Notes: generated by a model not told the origin, from the letters alone. DNA of 64,000 bases from Hyphomonadaceae bacterium (GCA_016791445.1 JAEUMP010000025.1:226839-290838); one strand, 5' to 3'; numbered from the stretch's first letter, positions 43,994 to 52,445 are shown. A program made the numbers and translations.

Positions 43994-44047
43994 GAAGGAC
44001 CGACAGCCGGCGCGTGTACCAGAGGGGCCCCCGGGCCCCTTTTTCTT
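43974..44047 (+). terminator. ilvB transcription attenuator
   Basis: Terminator: AGGGGCC (44023-44029), loop CCCG, GGCCCCT (44034-44040), then TTTTCTTT. Two competing pairings exist upstream: CGCGCCG (43974-43980) with CGGCGCG (44008-44014), which leaves the terminator free, and GGCCCC (43985-43990) with GGGGCC (44024-44029), which disrupts it. The two cross each other, so only one can form. A ribosome held at the Leu-Val codons blocks the first and favours the second, giving read-through into ilvB. Confidence 0.75.
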
Positions 44048-44111
44048 TGCCTCTTTCAACAATTCTCAGTCCGGGCGAGGGATGCTCGCCACACGCAGCA
44101 GGAGAAGTCAG

Positions 44112-45911
44112 GTGGACGGCGCACGCGGTATCGAAGCGGACACGAAATCCGGGACCACGGCTTTGGAAACAATGTCGGGCGCCGAGATCGTCGTGCGTGC
44201 GCTGATCGATCAGGGCGTCACCGATCTCTTCGGCTATCCCGGCGGCGCGGTGCTGCCGATCTATGACGCGCTCTTCGCCGAAGAGCGCCTGCGCCACATC
44301 CTCGTGCGCCACGAACAGGGCGCGGGACATGCGGCGGAAGGCTATGCGCGCTCGACGGGCAAGCCCGGCGTCGTGCTGGTGACGAGCGGACCTGGCGCGA
44401 CGAATGTCGTGACGCCGCTCGCCGATGCGCTGCTCGACTCCATTCCGCTCGTCGTGCTGTCGGGGCAGGTGCCGACGCATCTCATCGGCTCCGACGCGTT
44501 CCAGGAATGCGATACCGTCGGCATCACGCGCTCCTGCACGAAGCACAACTGGCTCGTGAAGGATGTGAACGATCTCGCGCGGATCATCCACGAAGCGTTT
44601 CACGTGGCGACGAGCGGGCGTCCCGGCCCCGTCGTCGTGGACATCCCGAAGGACGTGCAGTTCGCGATCGGCACATATGTCGGCCCGCAAGGCGTGCGGC
44701 CGAAGACTTATCACCCGGCGCATGCGGCGGATGCGCGTCAGATCGAACAAGCCGTCGATCTCATGGCGCGCGCGAAGCGGCCGGTGTTCTATACGGGCGG
44801 CGGCGTCATCAATGCCGGCCCGCAGGCGTGCGCGGACCTGAAGGCGCTTGTGGAAGAGACGGGCTTTCCGATCACGTCGACGTTGATGGGCCTCGGCGCG
44901 TTTCCCGCGTCGTCGCCGCAATGGCTCGGCATGCTCGGCATGCACGGCAGCTGGGAAGCCAATCACGCCATGCACGATTGCGATCTGATGATCTGCATCG
45001 GCGCGCGCTTCGATGACCGTGTCACGGGACGGCTCGATGCCTTTTCGCCGGGCTCGACGAAGATCCACATCGATGTCGATCCGTCGTCGATCAACAAGAA
45101 CGTGTTCGTTGATCTCGGCATCGTCGCGGATGCAGGGGAGGCGCTGAAAGGGTTGCTCGCCAGCTGGCGCCGCCGCAATGCGAAGCCCTCGCGCGATGCG
45201 CTGAAGCCTTGGCTGGAGCAGATCGAGAGCTGGGCGGCGCGCAACTGCTTCGCCTATCGCGCGGACGACAAGATCATCAAGCCGCAATACGCCATCGAGC
45301 GTCTCTTCGCGCTGACGAAAAATCGCGACGTCTACATCACCACCGAAGTCGGTCAGCACCAGATGTGGGCGGCGCAGTTCTTCCGTTTCGACAAGCCGAA
45401 CCGCTGGATGACCTCCGGCGGTCTCGGCACGATGGGCTACGGACTGCCCGCCGCCGTCGGCGTGCAGGCGGCGCATCCCGATGCGCTCGTCATCGACATC
45501 GCCGGCGAAGCCAGCGTGCAGATGACCATGCAGGAAATGTCGACGGCGGTGCAGTACGGGCTGCCGATCAAGGTGTTCATCCTGAACAATGAATGGATGG
45601 GCATGGTGCGCCAGTGGCAGCAATTGCTGCACGGGGAACGCTATTCACAATCCTATTCCGAAGCGCTGCCGGATTTCGTGAAGCTCGCGGAGGCCTATGG
45701 CGGCGTCGGCCTGCGCGCCGATACGCCGGGCGAACTCGACGCAAAGATCCTCGAAATGATCAACACGCCGAAGCCCGTCATCTTCGATTGCCGCGTGGCG
45801 CGCGAGGAAAATTGCTACCCGATGATCCCGTCCGGCAAGGCGCACAACGAGATGATCCTGCCCGGCGATGTCGGCGCGACCATCGGGGATGAAGGGAAGA
45901 TGCTCGTCTGA
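44112..45911 (+). CDS. ilvB: Acetolactate synthase, large subunit
   Basis: 599 residues from the GTG at 44112 with AGGAGAA about 7 bases upstream. ThDP-dependent; makes acetolactate and acetohydroxybutyrate for valine, leucine and isoleucine. Catalytic E68 lies in VRHEQGAGHAAEG; the ThDP/Mg motif reads IAGEASVQMTMQEMSTA, a GEA version of the usual GDG; NEWMGMVRQWQQLLHGERYS follows. GIGTRFDDRVTG-like FAD block is GARFDDRVTGRLD. Controlled by the attenuator at 43974-44047. The small regulatory subunit ilvN does not follow, since the next gene is on the other strand. Confidence 0.94.
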   Translation: MDGARGIEADTKSGTTALETMSGAEIVVRALIDQGVTDLFGYPGGAVLPIYDALFAEERLRHILVRHEQGAGHAAEGYARSTGKPGVVLVTSGPGATNVVTPLADALLDSIPLVVLSGQVPTHLIGSDAFQECDTVGITRSCTKHNWLVKDVNDLARIIHEAFHVATSGRPGPVVVDIPKDVQFAIGTYVGPQGVRPKTYHPAHAADARQIEQAVDLMARAKRPVFYTGGGVINAGPQACADLKALVEETGFPITSTLMGLGAFPASSPQWLGMLGMHGSWEANHAMHDCDLMICIGARFDDRVTGRLDAFSPGSTKIHIDVDPSSINKNVFVDLGIVADAGEALKGLLASWRRRNAKPSRDALKPWLEQIESWAARNCFAYRADDKIIKPQYAIERLFALTKNRDVYITTEVGQHQMWAAQFFRFDKPNRWMTSGGLGTMGYGLPAAVGVQAAHPDALVIDIAGEASVQMTMQEMSTAVQYGLPIKVFILNNEWMGMVRQWQQLLHGERYSQSYSEALPDFVKLAEAYGGVGLRADTPGELDAKILEMINTPKPVIFDCRVAREENCYPMIPSGKAHNEMILPGDVGATIGDEGKMLV

Positions 45912-45917
45912 AGGCGA

Positions 45918-46349
45918 TCAGTCGGGCTTGAGCGCCGCGAGCAGCGTCGCCGCATCCGATTTCACATGATCGCCGTCGATCTCGCGCACGACGCGGCGCA
46001 CGAGTTCCGGCGGCGCAAGCTTGCGAAAGGCGCCGAGGGAGCGCGGGCTCGCGGCGACGATGAGATCATCGAATCTGTCGGCGTGCGCGGCGTCCGCGAG
46101 GTGCGTCACGATATCGGCGATGAAGGCGGCCTCCATCGCGCGTTCAGGATCGGTAGGCGGTTCGGCGTTGCTGCGATGGTCGGATGCGGCGGCATAGACG
46201 CGCGTCTGTCGATCGCTGAACTCAGGCTTGCGCGGCCCCGAGAAGGCGCCGTCGTCGAGCACCGTCAACGAACGCGGAGAGCCGTCATAGCCGAAGATGC
46301 GGCACTCCGCGCCATTGAACGTGGCGATCCAGATGCGGCGCCGATGCAT
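45918..46349 (-). CDS. Host attachment protein family (PF10116-like)
   Basis: 143 residues. WIATFNGAECRIFGYDG at the start, FIADIVTHLADAAHADRFDD and LIVAASPRSLGAFRKLAPPE are the standard blocks of the small family named host attachment protein; the name comes from plant-associated bacteria and the molecular function is unknown. It lies 10 bases after the YqjD-like gene on the same strand, so both should follow the FNR-type box at 46720-46733. Confidence 0.85.
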   Translation of the reverse strand: MHRRRIWIATFNGAECRIFGYDGSPRSLTVLDDGAFSGPRKPEFSDRQTRVYAAASDHRSNAEPPTDPERAMEAAFIADIVTHLADAAHADRFDDLIVAASPRSLGAFRKLAPPELVRRVVREIDGDHVKSDAATLLAALKPD

Positions 46350-46359
46350 GTCGCTGCCT

Positions 46360-46665
46360 TCAGTGCTTCGCGTTCTTGTGGTTGGCGATGGCCAGGCCGA
46401 TCAACGCCACGGCGGCAGCGACGATGGCGGCGGTGGCCGCCGGGTGCTCCTTCACTTCGTTGCCGACCTTCTTCAGCGCCGCGCCGGACTGCGCCTTGGC
46501 CTGTTCGGCAAGGTCGAGCGCGGATTTCATCAGCGCGGACGTGGATTTCGACAGCGCGTCGCCCGCGTCCTCGCGAACGTGCTTCGACATTTTCTGCAGG
46601 CTGTGGACCACATCGGCATAGATGTCGCCGGCGTCGTCCGTGAGGTCCTTCAGTCCGGATTTCAT
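46360..46665 (-). CDS. DUF883/YqjD-like membrane-anchored protein
   Basis: 101 residues from an ATG with GGAGA upstream. Charged helix (SKSTSALMKSALDLAEQAKA) followed by a C-terminal membrane anchor (TAAIVAAAVALIGLAIANHK). Same design as the EcfG-controlled protein at 1648-1935, but no GGAAC-N16-CGTT is present upstream; instead an FNR/FixK-type box lies 55 bases before the start. The two paralogues therefore look separately regulated. Confidence 0.75.
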   Translation of the reverse strand: MKSGLKDLTDDAGDIYADVVHSLQKMSKHVREDAGDALSKSTSALMKSALDLAEQAKAQSGAALKKVGNEVKEHPAATAAIVAAAVALIGLAIANHKNAKH

Positions 46666-46719
46666 GGCGGGTCTCCTTGGCGCCCCGCACCAGTGAGCAC
46701 CCGCCCCGCCATGACATCC

Positions 46720-46733
46720 TTGATCGAGGTCAA
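46720..46733 (-). promoter_or_regulatory. FNR/FixK-type box
   Basis: TTGATCGAGGTCAA on the plus strand (TTGACCTCGATCAA on the minus strand), matching TTGAY-N4-RTCAA exactly. It is centred about 61 bases upstream of the YqjD-like ATG, where a class II activator site would be expected if transcription starts about 20 bases before the gene. It suggests induction of the YqjD-like/host-attachment pair when oxygen is low. Confidence 0.55.
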
Positions 46734-46741
46734 TCGGGCGA

Positions 46742-47677
46742 TCACCTGATCGCGATCGGGTTCACCACCATCTGCACCGCGCCTTGAAAACGCGGCTGAC
46801 CGAGGACGAAGAAGAAGGTCGTGGCGCCGTCGCGCGCGAGGTCGGCGGTGTTGACGTTCTCGAGGATATAGACCCCGTGCCGGGCCAGGAGCGTCTGATG
46901 CACGACGAAGGGCTCGTCCGCCTTTTCGAAGGGGATTGCTTCCAGCGCCGCGGTGTCCGCGCCGATGGCGACGACGCCGAGGCTCGCGAGATATTCCGCG
47001 CCTTCCTTCCCGAGTCCGGGCTGCTGCGCGATGTAGGCTGCTGCGTTGCTCGCGGTCGCGGCCATGTAGCCGGTGTGGAAGAGGACGACGTCGCCCTTGC
47101 CGATGGTGATGCGCGCGGCGCGCGCGGCGGCGTCTATCTGCGCGCGGTTGAACGCCGTGCCCGGTGCGACAGGATTGGCGCCGAGCGATTTCGTCATGTC
47201 CAGCAGCACGCCGCGCGTGGCGATGGGCGGAATGTCGTGCGTGCCGAGCTTCTTCAGTCCGTCCGGCGCGACGATGTCCTGTGCGCGCAGGCCGTTATAG
47301 TACTGGTGGCCGATGCCGACATGGCCGAGCCCGTCGATCTGCGTGCCCGTGCCGAGATAGGTGATCAGGAGATCGTCATTCGCCGTGACGCGGTTGGCGC
47401 CGACGATCGGCCCTGTGCCGTCGTTCGACTGCGTGATCACCATGCGGAACCAGCGCGGCGGATAGGTGGGCGTATCGGGGCCGGTGACGACGCCGAGCGC
47501 ATACACCTTGCCCTGCTTCACGAGGCCTGCCGCCGCCTTCGTCGCCTGCGGCGAGAGGTGATTGGCCGCGCCGGCGGTGTCTTCGGCGCCGTGCGGAGAG
47601 GGGTACCACTCCTGCGCGGTTGCGCCGGCCACGGAAAGAAGGCTCAGCGCGACGAGCGCGCCGGTCAGGTTTCGCAT
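46742..47677 (-). CDS. Exported cyclase-family protein (kynurenine formamidase-like fold)
   Basis: 311 residues with signal peptide MRNLTGALVALSLLSVAGAT. The cyclase fold is seen in LGTGTQIDGLGHVGIGHQYY, GVLLDMTKSL, KGDVVLFHTGYM and FVVHQTLLARHGVYILENVN. The first motif departs from the His-x-Gly-Thr-His-x-Asp of metal-dependent KynB by having Gly and Gln in place of the two His, while Asp and a later His remain, so metal binding may differ. Substrate unknown; location periplasmic. Confidence 0.88.
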   Translation of the reverse strand: MRNLTGALVALSLLSVAGATAQEWYPSPHGAEDTAGAANHLSPQATKAAAGLVKQGKVYALGVVTGPDTPTYPPRWFRMVITQSNDGTGPIVGANRVTANDDLLITYLGTGTQIDGLGHVGIGHQYYNGLRAQDIVAPDGLKKLGTHDIPPIATRGVLLDMTKSLGANPVAPGTAFNRAQIDAAARAARITIGKGDVVLFHTGYMAATASNAAAYIAQQPGLGKEGAEYLASLGVVAIGADTAALEAIPFEKADEPFVVHQTLLARHGVYILENVNTADLARDGATTFFFVLGQPRFQGAVQMVVNPIAIR

Positions 47678-47690
47678 GTGTCTCTCCCGA

Positions 47691-48686
47691 TTAGTGTTGT
47701 TTTCGTTCTGCGGCGTCGCGCTGCACGCTGGCGCCCGTAAGACCGATCTCCTGCGAGGTGACGACGACGACCTGCCCCGAACTCGCGAGCGCTTCGGCGA
47801 TGTTCTGGCGGGTCTGCATTTCGAGCATGGCGAGGATTGCGGCGGTGGAGCCGGGTTCGCGTCCCTTGAAGGCGTCGGCGAGCTGATCGATCTGCTGCGG
47901 CCGCAACGACAGGACGCCCGGCGCGCGCGATACAGTGCGCGGCGCGAAAGCCTGCGCAGGCGACGATGACGCACTGTCTGTCGCGCCCGTCGATACGGGT
48001 GTCACGACGGTCGCAGGCGCCACGCCAGCGGCGAGCGCGGCGAAGTGGTCCTCGGCTTCCTGATAGGTGAAACTCGCGGTGTGGAAGTTCACGCCGAGCG
48101 CGAGACCGGCTTCGCCGACTTCGTCGCCATCGGTCTCCGCCTTGCGCAGGTGCGCGATGACCGCTTCCTCCACTTCGTGCAGGCTTCCGCGCAGCACCTC
48201 GTCGGGCCGTCGTCCGATTTCGGCGCGGAACGCGCTGTGAATGCGCGTTTCGAGCGCCAGGCTGAAGTCGTCGAGCTGATAGACGTACTTCAGCAGGTCC
48301 CGGTTGAGGCTGAACTGCACGCGCGCGTCCACGACGAGCCGGTGCCCGTCGGCGGTCGTGGCCGTGAAGGGAAGCGGGACGCAGTATTGCGGCCTCAGAT
48401 TGACCGAGCCGGTGCGGGGATCGATCAGCGCATTGGCGCGGCGATGGCCGGTGGCGGCGTCGAAGGCGACGTATTCGAGCTTCGGCGCATCCGGACCTTT
48501 TACGATCTGCTCTTCATGGTCCCACAGCACGCCACGGCCCTTCAGCGCGCGGCGGAAGCCGTGTTCGTTGTGGGTCATGTAGGTGCGATCGGTGCGCGCG
48601 ATGTAGGAGCGGCGCGCCACATAGACGGCGAGGGCGAGAAGGAGCGCCGCCGCAACGCCAAGGCCGACCAGGACGAGCGTGTTCAT
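47691..48686 (-). CDS. SPFH/band-7-like membrane protein
   Basis: 331 residues. One N-terminal membrane segment (about 3-25), then an SPFH-like region: VPLPFTATTADGHRLVVDARVQFSLN and LLKYVYQLDDFSLALETRIHSAFRAEIGRR are the family's strand and helix blocks. The C-terminus is Ser/Pro/Ala-rich with a helical end (STAAILAMLEMQTRQNIAEA). Unlike HflC it lacks the long coiled coil. Co-oriented with the cyclase gene, 13 bases before it, so possibly one operon. Confidence 0.7.
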   Translation of the reverse strand: MNTLVLVGLGVAAALLLALAVYVARRSYIARTDRTYMTHNEHGFRRALKGRGVLWDHEEQIVKGPDAPKLEYVAFDAATGHRRANALIDPRTGSVNLRPQYCVPLPFTATTADGHRLVVDARVQFSLNRDLLKYVYQLDDFSLALETRIHSAFRAEIGRRPDEVLRGSLHEVEEAVIAHLRKAETDGDEVGEAGLALGVNFHTASFTYQEAEDHFAALAAGVAPATVVTPVSTGATDSASSSPAQAFAPRTVSRAPGVLSLRPQQIDQLADAFKGREPGSTAAILAMLEMQTRQNIAEALASSGQVVVVTSQEIGLTGASVQRDAAERKQH

Positions 48687-48779
48687 GCTTTCCCCCGAGG
48701 TTCTGTCGCTGCCGTTAACCTAAGCCGCCCGGACGGCTCCCGTCACTGAAAACCGACAGGCCCGGCCCTCGCGGCCCGC

Positions 48780-50057
48780 ATGGTTTCCGAAAGGTGGCGC
48801 GCACTTTGCGCCGGACGGGGCATGATCGCCTCCGCACCACGCCCCTCGCGCGAAATCCGCCCCGTTTCGGCACGCCAGACCCTGGCGCGCTTCGTCGGAG
48901 ATCGGAGCGGCAACGTCGCCATGATGTTTGCGCTCGCCGCCGTCGTCCTGTTCGGCATGGTCGGCGTCGCGCTCGATTTCACGCGCACGATCACGGTCCG
49001 TGACTCCGCGCAGCGTGCGCTCGACGCCGCGACGCTCGCGGCGGCGGAACTGCAGTCGCGCGGCGGGGCCAGCACCGCCGATCTCGAACGCATCGCCATC
49101 GCGATGATCGAAGCGAACATGACCGACGCCGTGCCGTTCGCCTGCGCACAACCTGTGCTCACGCGCGAATCCGGCAGCGATCGCATCACCATTTCACTCG
49201 CCTGCGACACGCCAACGACGCTTTCTGCGGCGCTCGGTTTCGGGAAACTCGGCTTCACCACGTCTTCGACGGCGGAATATGCCCGCACCAAACTCGATCT
49301 CGCGCTCATGCTGGACGTGACGGGCTCGATGTCCGGGCAGAAGCTGAAGGACCTGAAGGCCGCCGCGAAACTCCTGGTCGATACGGTCGTCGATACGGAC
49401 AGTCAGAACGAAGACGTGCGGGTGGCGCTCGCGCCGTTCTCCGCATCGGTCAACGCCGGCGCGTACTTCACGCGCGCCACCAACATGACCACGGGCGGCA
49501 ACTGCGTCACCGAGCGCATCGGCGCGCAGGCGTATACCGACGCGCCGCCGCGTGCGGGCGCATGGGCGGTCGCGGGACCGTCGAACTGCCCCAACGCGAC
49601 CATTCTTCCGCTCGACAACGACGCCGCCAAACTCAAGAGCCGCATCGACGCCTTCAGCGCCGGCGGTCAGACGGCCGGCCATCTCGGCGTCGCGTGGGCG
49701 CGCTATCTGATCTCGCCGCAGTGGAGCGCGTTCTGGCCGTCGGACTCGCGTCCGCTTCCCGCCGGCGATCCGCGCCATGTGAAGGCCGTCGTGCTGATGA
49801 CGGACGGCGCGTTCAACACGCAGTATTCCGCACTGGGCTCTTCGGCGCAGCAGGCGGAACGCCATTGCGATGCGATGAAGGCCAGCGGCGTCACCGTCTA
49901 TGCCGTGGCGTTCAACGCCGGCACGGCGGCGGAAAAGCTGCTCGAGCGCTGCGCGACGAGTTCGGACACCTATTTCCGCACGACGACAGGCACGGCGCTG
50001 AAAGACGCGTATCGCAGCATCGGTCTGCAATTGCGCCAGCTGCGCATTTCGCGCTGA
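48780..50057 (+). CDS. TadE/TadG-like protein with von Willebrand A domain
   Basis: 425 residues. After a basic N-terminus comes the prepilin-like TadG segment GDRSGNVAMMFALAAVVLFG with a membrane helix, the ARDSAQRALDAATLAAA-type block (here VRDSAQRALDAATLAAAELQ), and a VWA domain from about 176 (ALMLDVTGSMSGQKLKDLKA) with the metal site D-x-T-G-S. Cysteines in GGNCVTERIG, PSNCPN, RHCDAM and ERCATS may form disulfides. TadG works in assembly of Flp pili; here it is alone, with no other tad gene. ATG 48822 is an alternative start. Confidence 0.88.
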   Translation: MVSERWRALCAGRGMIASAPRPSREIRPVSARQTLARFVGDRSGNVAMMFALAAVVLFGMVGVALDFTRTITVRDSAQRALDAATLAAAELQSRGGASTADLERIAIAMIEANMTDAVPFACAQPVLTRESGSDRITISLACDTPTTLSAALGFGKLGFTTSSTAEYARTKLDLALMLDVTGSMSGQKLKDLKAAAKLLVDTVVDTDSQNEDVRVALAPFSASVNAGAYFTRATNMTTGGNCVTERIGAQAYTDAPPRAGAWAVAGPSNCPNATILPLDNDAAKLKSRIDAFSAGGQTAGHLGVAWARYLISPQWSAFWPSDSRPLPAGDPRHVKAVVLMTDGAFNTQYSALGSSAQQAERHCDAMKASGVTVYAVAFNAGTAAEKLLERCATSSDTYFRTTTGTALKDAYRSIGLQLRQLRISR

Positions 50058-50063
50058 CGCGCG

Positions 50064-50579
50064 TCACGGCAGGTTCAAAGGACCCGCCGGCCGGTGCATG
50101 AAGACGCGCAGCGTCTCGTCGAGGCCGCGTGCGATGTGTTCGGCGCGGATATCGCGCAAGAGGGGCGGCAGCGCATCGTCGCGCACATCGATGAAGCCGA
50201 GGCGGCGATACCACGGCGCATTCCACGCTATGTCGCGGAACGTCGACAGCGTGAGCGCGCGCCCGCGTGCGGCCAGCGCGGCGATGAGCGCAGCGCCAAG
50301 CCGCTTGCCGCCATGGTCCGGCGCCACATCGATCTGCTCGACATAGAAGTCATCGCCCAGCGGCCGTCCGATCACGAAGGCGATCGGCGTATCGGCGGCG
50401 TCGGCTGAGACGAGCGCATCGCCGGCGCCGATGCGCGCTTCCAGCGTGCGGGCGTCTGTCGGCTCATCCTCGGCGATGGCGGCGAGAGCCGTGCCGAGAA
50501 AGCGCGTCGCCGAGGCGCGTTCGATCGCGCGGACGGTGTCGATGTCGGCGATGCGCATCGGGCGGATCAGGGTGCTCAT
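50064..50579 (-). CDS. GNAT-family N-acetyltransferase
   Basis: 171 residues. GNAT blocks: MRIADIDTVRAIERASATRF, VEQIDVAPDHGGKRLGAALI (the acetyl-CoA motif with GGKRLGAAL), ALTLSTFRDIAWNAPWYRRLGF. Substrate unknown. It is downstream of the ChrR-like gene by 40 bases and could belong to the ECF sigma operon. Confidence 0.88.
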   Translation of the reverse strand: MSTLIRPMRIADIDTVRAIERASATRFLGTALAAIAEDEPTDARTLEARIGAGDALVSADAADTPIAFVIGRPLGDDFYVEQIDVAPDHGGKRLGAALIAALAARGRALTLSTFRDIAWNAPWYRRLGFIDVRDDALPPLLRDIRAEHIARGLDETLRVFMHRPAGPLNLP

Positions 50580-50619
50580 GGGGTCGCCTGTGCCGCGCGA
50601 CGCGGACGCAGGCAAGCGC

Positions 50620-51288
50620 TCAGTGCGTGAACACCCGTTGCAGCAGGCCGAGCGCGCCCTTGAAGCGCAACGGCGCATGGGTCACGGCAAGGCTGTAGCA
50701 GACCGGTCCCGCTTCGCCGACGGGGCGATGGGTGACGCTCGCATCCGCGTGGGCGATGTCGCCGACGTGATAGACGCCACGGTGGTCGTGGAACGCGCCC
50801 GTCAGCACGAGCGTGAATTCCTCGCCGTCGTGGGTGTGTTCCGGCGCCGACGCGCCGGGTTCGATCCGCAGGATTTCAGCCTTCGCATCGCCGTCAACAT
50901 TGAGCGACAGCGAGCGGATGCCGGGCGCGGCGAACTTCCAGCCGGACAGGGAAAGCGCGCGCGCCGCGTGGGCGCGCAACGGCGCGGGCAAGCGCGCCAG
51001 ATCTTCGCCGTGCGCTCCCTCGAACGAAACCCGGTCGCTATCGTCGTCATCCTGCGCGGCGATGCGCGCAAACACGCGCTCAAGCGCATCGGCGGCGAGC
51101 GCCTCGGGCGCGTCGGCTTCCAGCAGGGCGCCGCCGATGGCGTCTGCGGTCGCGATGTCGCGCGCGGTCTCTGGCGAAAGCGCCGCCTGCGTTTCCACGA
51201 GCAGCGCCAGGGCGGGCGACAGTGCTGCGGCGGCGTAGGCGGACGTCAACCGCTGGCGCAGCGCTTCCTGTCGGGCAAGGTGAGACAT
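50620..51288 (-). CDS. ChrR-type anti-sigma factor lacking the zinc ligands of its anti-sigma domain
   Basis: 222 residues. N-terminal anti-sigma domain (about 1-90) and C-terminal cupin (about 110-200). The cupin metal site is intact: APEHTHDGEEFTLVLTG with two His and a Glu, and a later His in SVTHRPVG. In the anti-sigma domain, LVETQAALSPETARDIATAD lines up without gaps with the zinc-binding stretch of Rhodobacter ChrR (H-x3-C-x2-C), giving Gln, Ser and Thr instead of the ligands. So inhibition of the sigma factor may not depend on zinc. Adjacent to the ECF sigma gene, overlapping region TGAAATG. The alignment is from memory. Confidence 0.85.
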   Translation of the reverse strand: MSHLARQEALRQRLTSAYAAAALSPALALLVETQAALSPETARDIATADAIGGALLEADAPEALAADALERVFARIAAQDDDDSDRVSFEGAHGEDLARLPAPLRAHAARALSLSGWKFAAPGIRSLSLNVDGDAKAEILRIEPGASAPEHTHDGEEFTLVLTGAFHDHRGVYHVGDIAHADASVTHRPVGEAGPVCYSLAVTHAPLRFKGALGLLQRVFTH

Positions 51289-51289
51289 T

Positions 51290-51919
51290 TCAGACGCTCC
51301 CGTCTTCATCGCCGAGCCGGATACGCAGCTTCCCGAAGGCGAGGCGGATCCGCGACTTGACCGTGCCGAGCGGCACGCCCGTCTTTTCGGCGATCTCGCG
51401 ATGGGAGAGCCCGTCGTAGAACGCCTGCTTCAGCAGTTCGACCTGTTCGGGCGGCAGGGTGGCGAGCGCGGCGCGCACGCTTTCCTCCCGTTCGGCGGTG
51501 GAGACCGCCTCGTCCGGGGCCGTCTCGGGCTCCGGCTGGAACATCGGGTCGTGCTCGTCGAAGTTGGCGTGCTTGGCGCGACGGGCGGCGTCGATCCGAC
51601 GGTTGCGCGCGATGCGGAAGATCCAGGTGGAGACGGATGCTTGGCGGCGGTCGAACAATCCGGCCTTGCGCCAGACGGTGATCATGACTTCCTGCGCCAG
51701 TTCTTCGGCGAGCGCAGCGCCGGCTCCGAGGCGCAGCATGTAGGCTTTCACGCGCGGCGCGTAGTAGGCGAACAGGGCGGCGAAAGCGTCACGGTCCTGC
51801 CGCGCCGCGACGGCGTTCATGAGATCGGCGAAGTATTCCCGATCGGGTGTCTGCTGGGCGCCGTCAGCGCGGGTCGTCGGGCGCACGGCCGGGGCCTCCT
51901 TGGTCCGTATCGCCAGCAT
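51290..51919 (-). CDS. ECF sigma factor (RpoE/ChrR-pair type)
   Basis: 209 residues from ATG 51919 (a TTG at 51943 is the longer option). Sigma-2 region YYAPRVKAYMLRLGAGAALA with FRIARNRRIDAARR, and sigma-4 region LLKQAFYDGLSHREIAEKTG with VPLGTVKSRIRLA. Paired with a ChrR-type anti-sigma, it belongs to the group that answers singlet oxygen and peroxides in Rhodobacter and Caulobacter. Its stop is 2 bases from the anti-sigma start, so the two are made together. No TGATCC-N18-TAAG promoter was found upstream. Confidence 0.92.
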   Translation of the reverse strand: MLAIRTKEAPAVRPTTRADGAQQTPDREYFADLMNAVAARQDRDAFAALFAYYAPRVKAYMLRLGAGAALAEELAQEVMITVWRKAGLFDRRQASVSTWIFRIARNRRIDAARRAKHANFDEHDPMFQPEPETAPDEAVSTAEREESVRAALATLPPEQVELLKQAFYDGLSHREIAEKTGVPLGTVKSRIRLAFGKLRIRLGDEDGSV

Positions 51920-51952
51920 AGGTCGCCCGCTCCGCCTCAACAATGTCGGCGG

Positions 51953-52426
51953 TCAGCCGCCTGCACCCTTCCTACGCGCCGCTCCCGGACCCGGATGAGT
52001 CTCCACCGCACGGGCCTCGACCGTCTCTCCGCACGCCGAGCAGGTGAGGACGGACCGGAAGTCATGCCCGCAGTTCTTGTGGCGGTGGAGGAGGGGCGGT
52101 CCCTTCCTGCCGGCGTAGTGGTCGTCCCCCCAGTGCACGAGGGCGAGGATCGCGGGGTAGAGGCCGAGGCCCTTTTCCGTGAGCCGGTATTCGAAGCGGG
52201 GCGGGCGGTCCTGATAGGGCGTCTTCGCCAGCACGCCTTCCTCGACAAGATGGGCGAGCCGCTCGGTCAGCACCTGACGGGCGATGCCGAGATTGGCCTG
52301 GAAGTCCTCGAACCGGCGCACCTTCAGGAACGCCTCCCGCAGGACGAGCAGCGTCCAGCGATCCCCGATCACGGCGAGCGTGCGGGCGAGCGAGCAGTTC
52401 TCCCGCGAAAGATCTTCCCAGCGCAT
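51953..52426 (-). CDS. HxlR-family transcriptional regulator
   Basis: 157 residues. The winged-helix core NCSLARTLAVIGDRWTLLVL, RRFEDFQANLGIARQVLTER and LTEKGLGLYP is the HxlR pattern, with the redox-sensitive Cys11 that many members carry. The C-terminal extension has NCGHDFRSVLTCSACGE, a four-residue Cys/His set that could bind zinc. It is divergent from the SDR gene, and a 25-bp inverted repeat between them (52446-52470) is the likely operator. Confidence 0.92.
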   Translation of the reverse strand: MRWEDLSRENCSLARTLAVIGDRWTLLVLREAFLKVRRFEDFQANLGIARQVLTERLAHLVEEGVLAKTPYQDRPPRFEYRLTEKGLGLYPAILALVHWGDDHYAGRKGPPLLHRHKNCGHDFRSVLTCSACGETVEARAVETHPGPGAARRKGAGG

Positions 52427-52445
52427 GGCGGCGATCTTTCCATTG

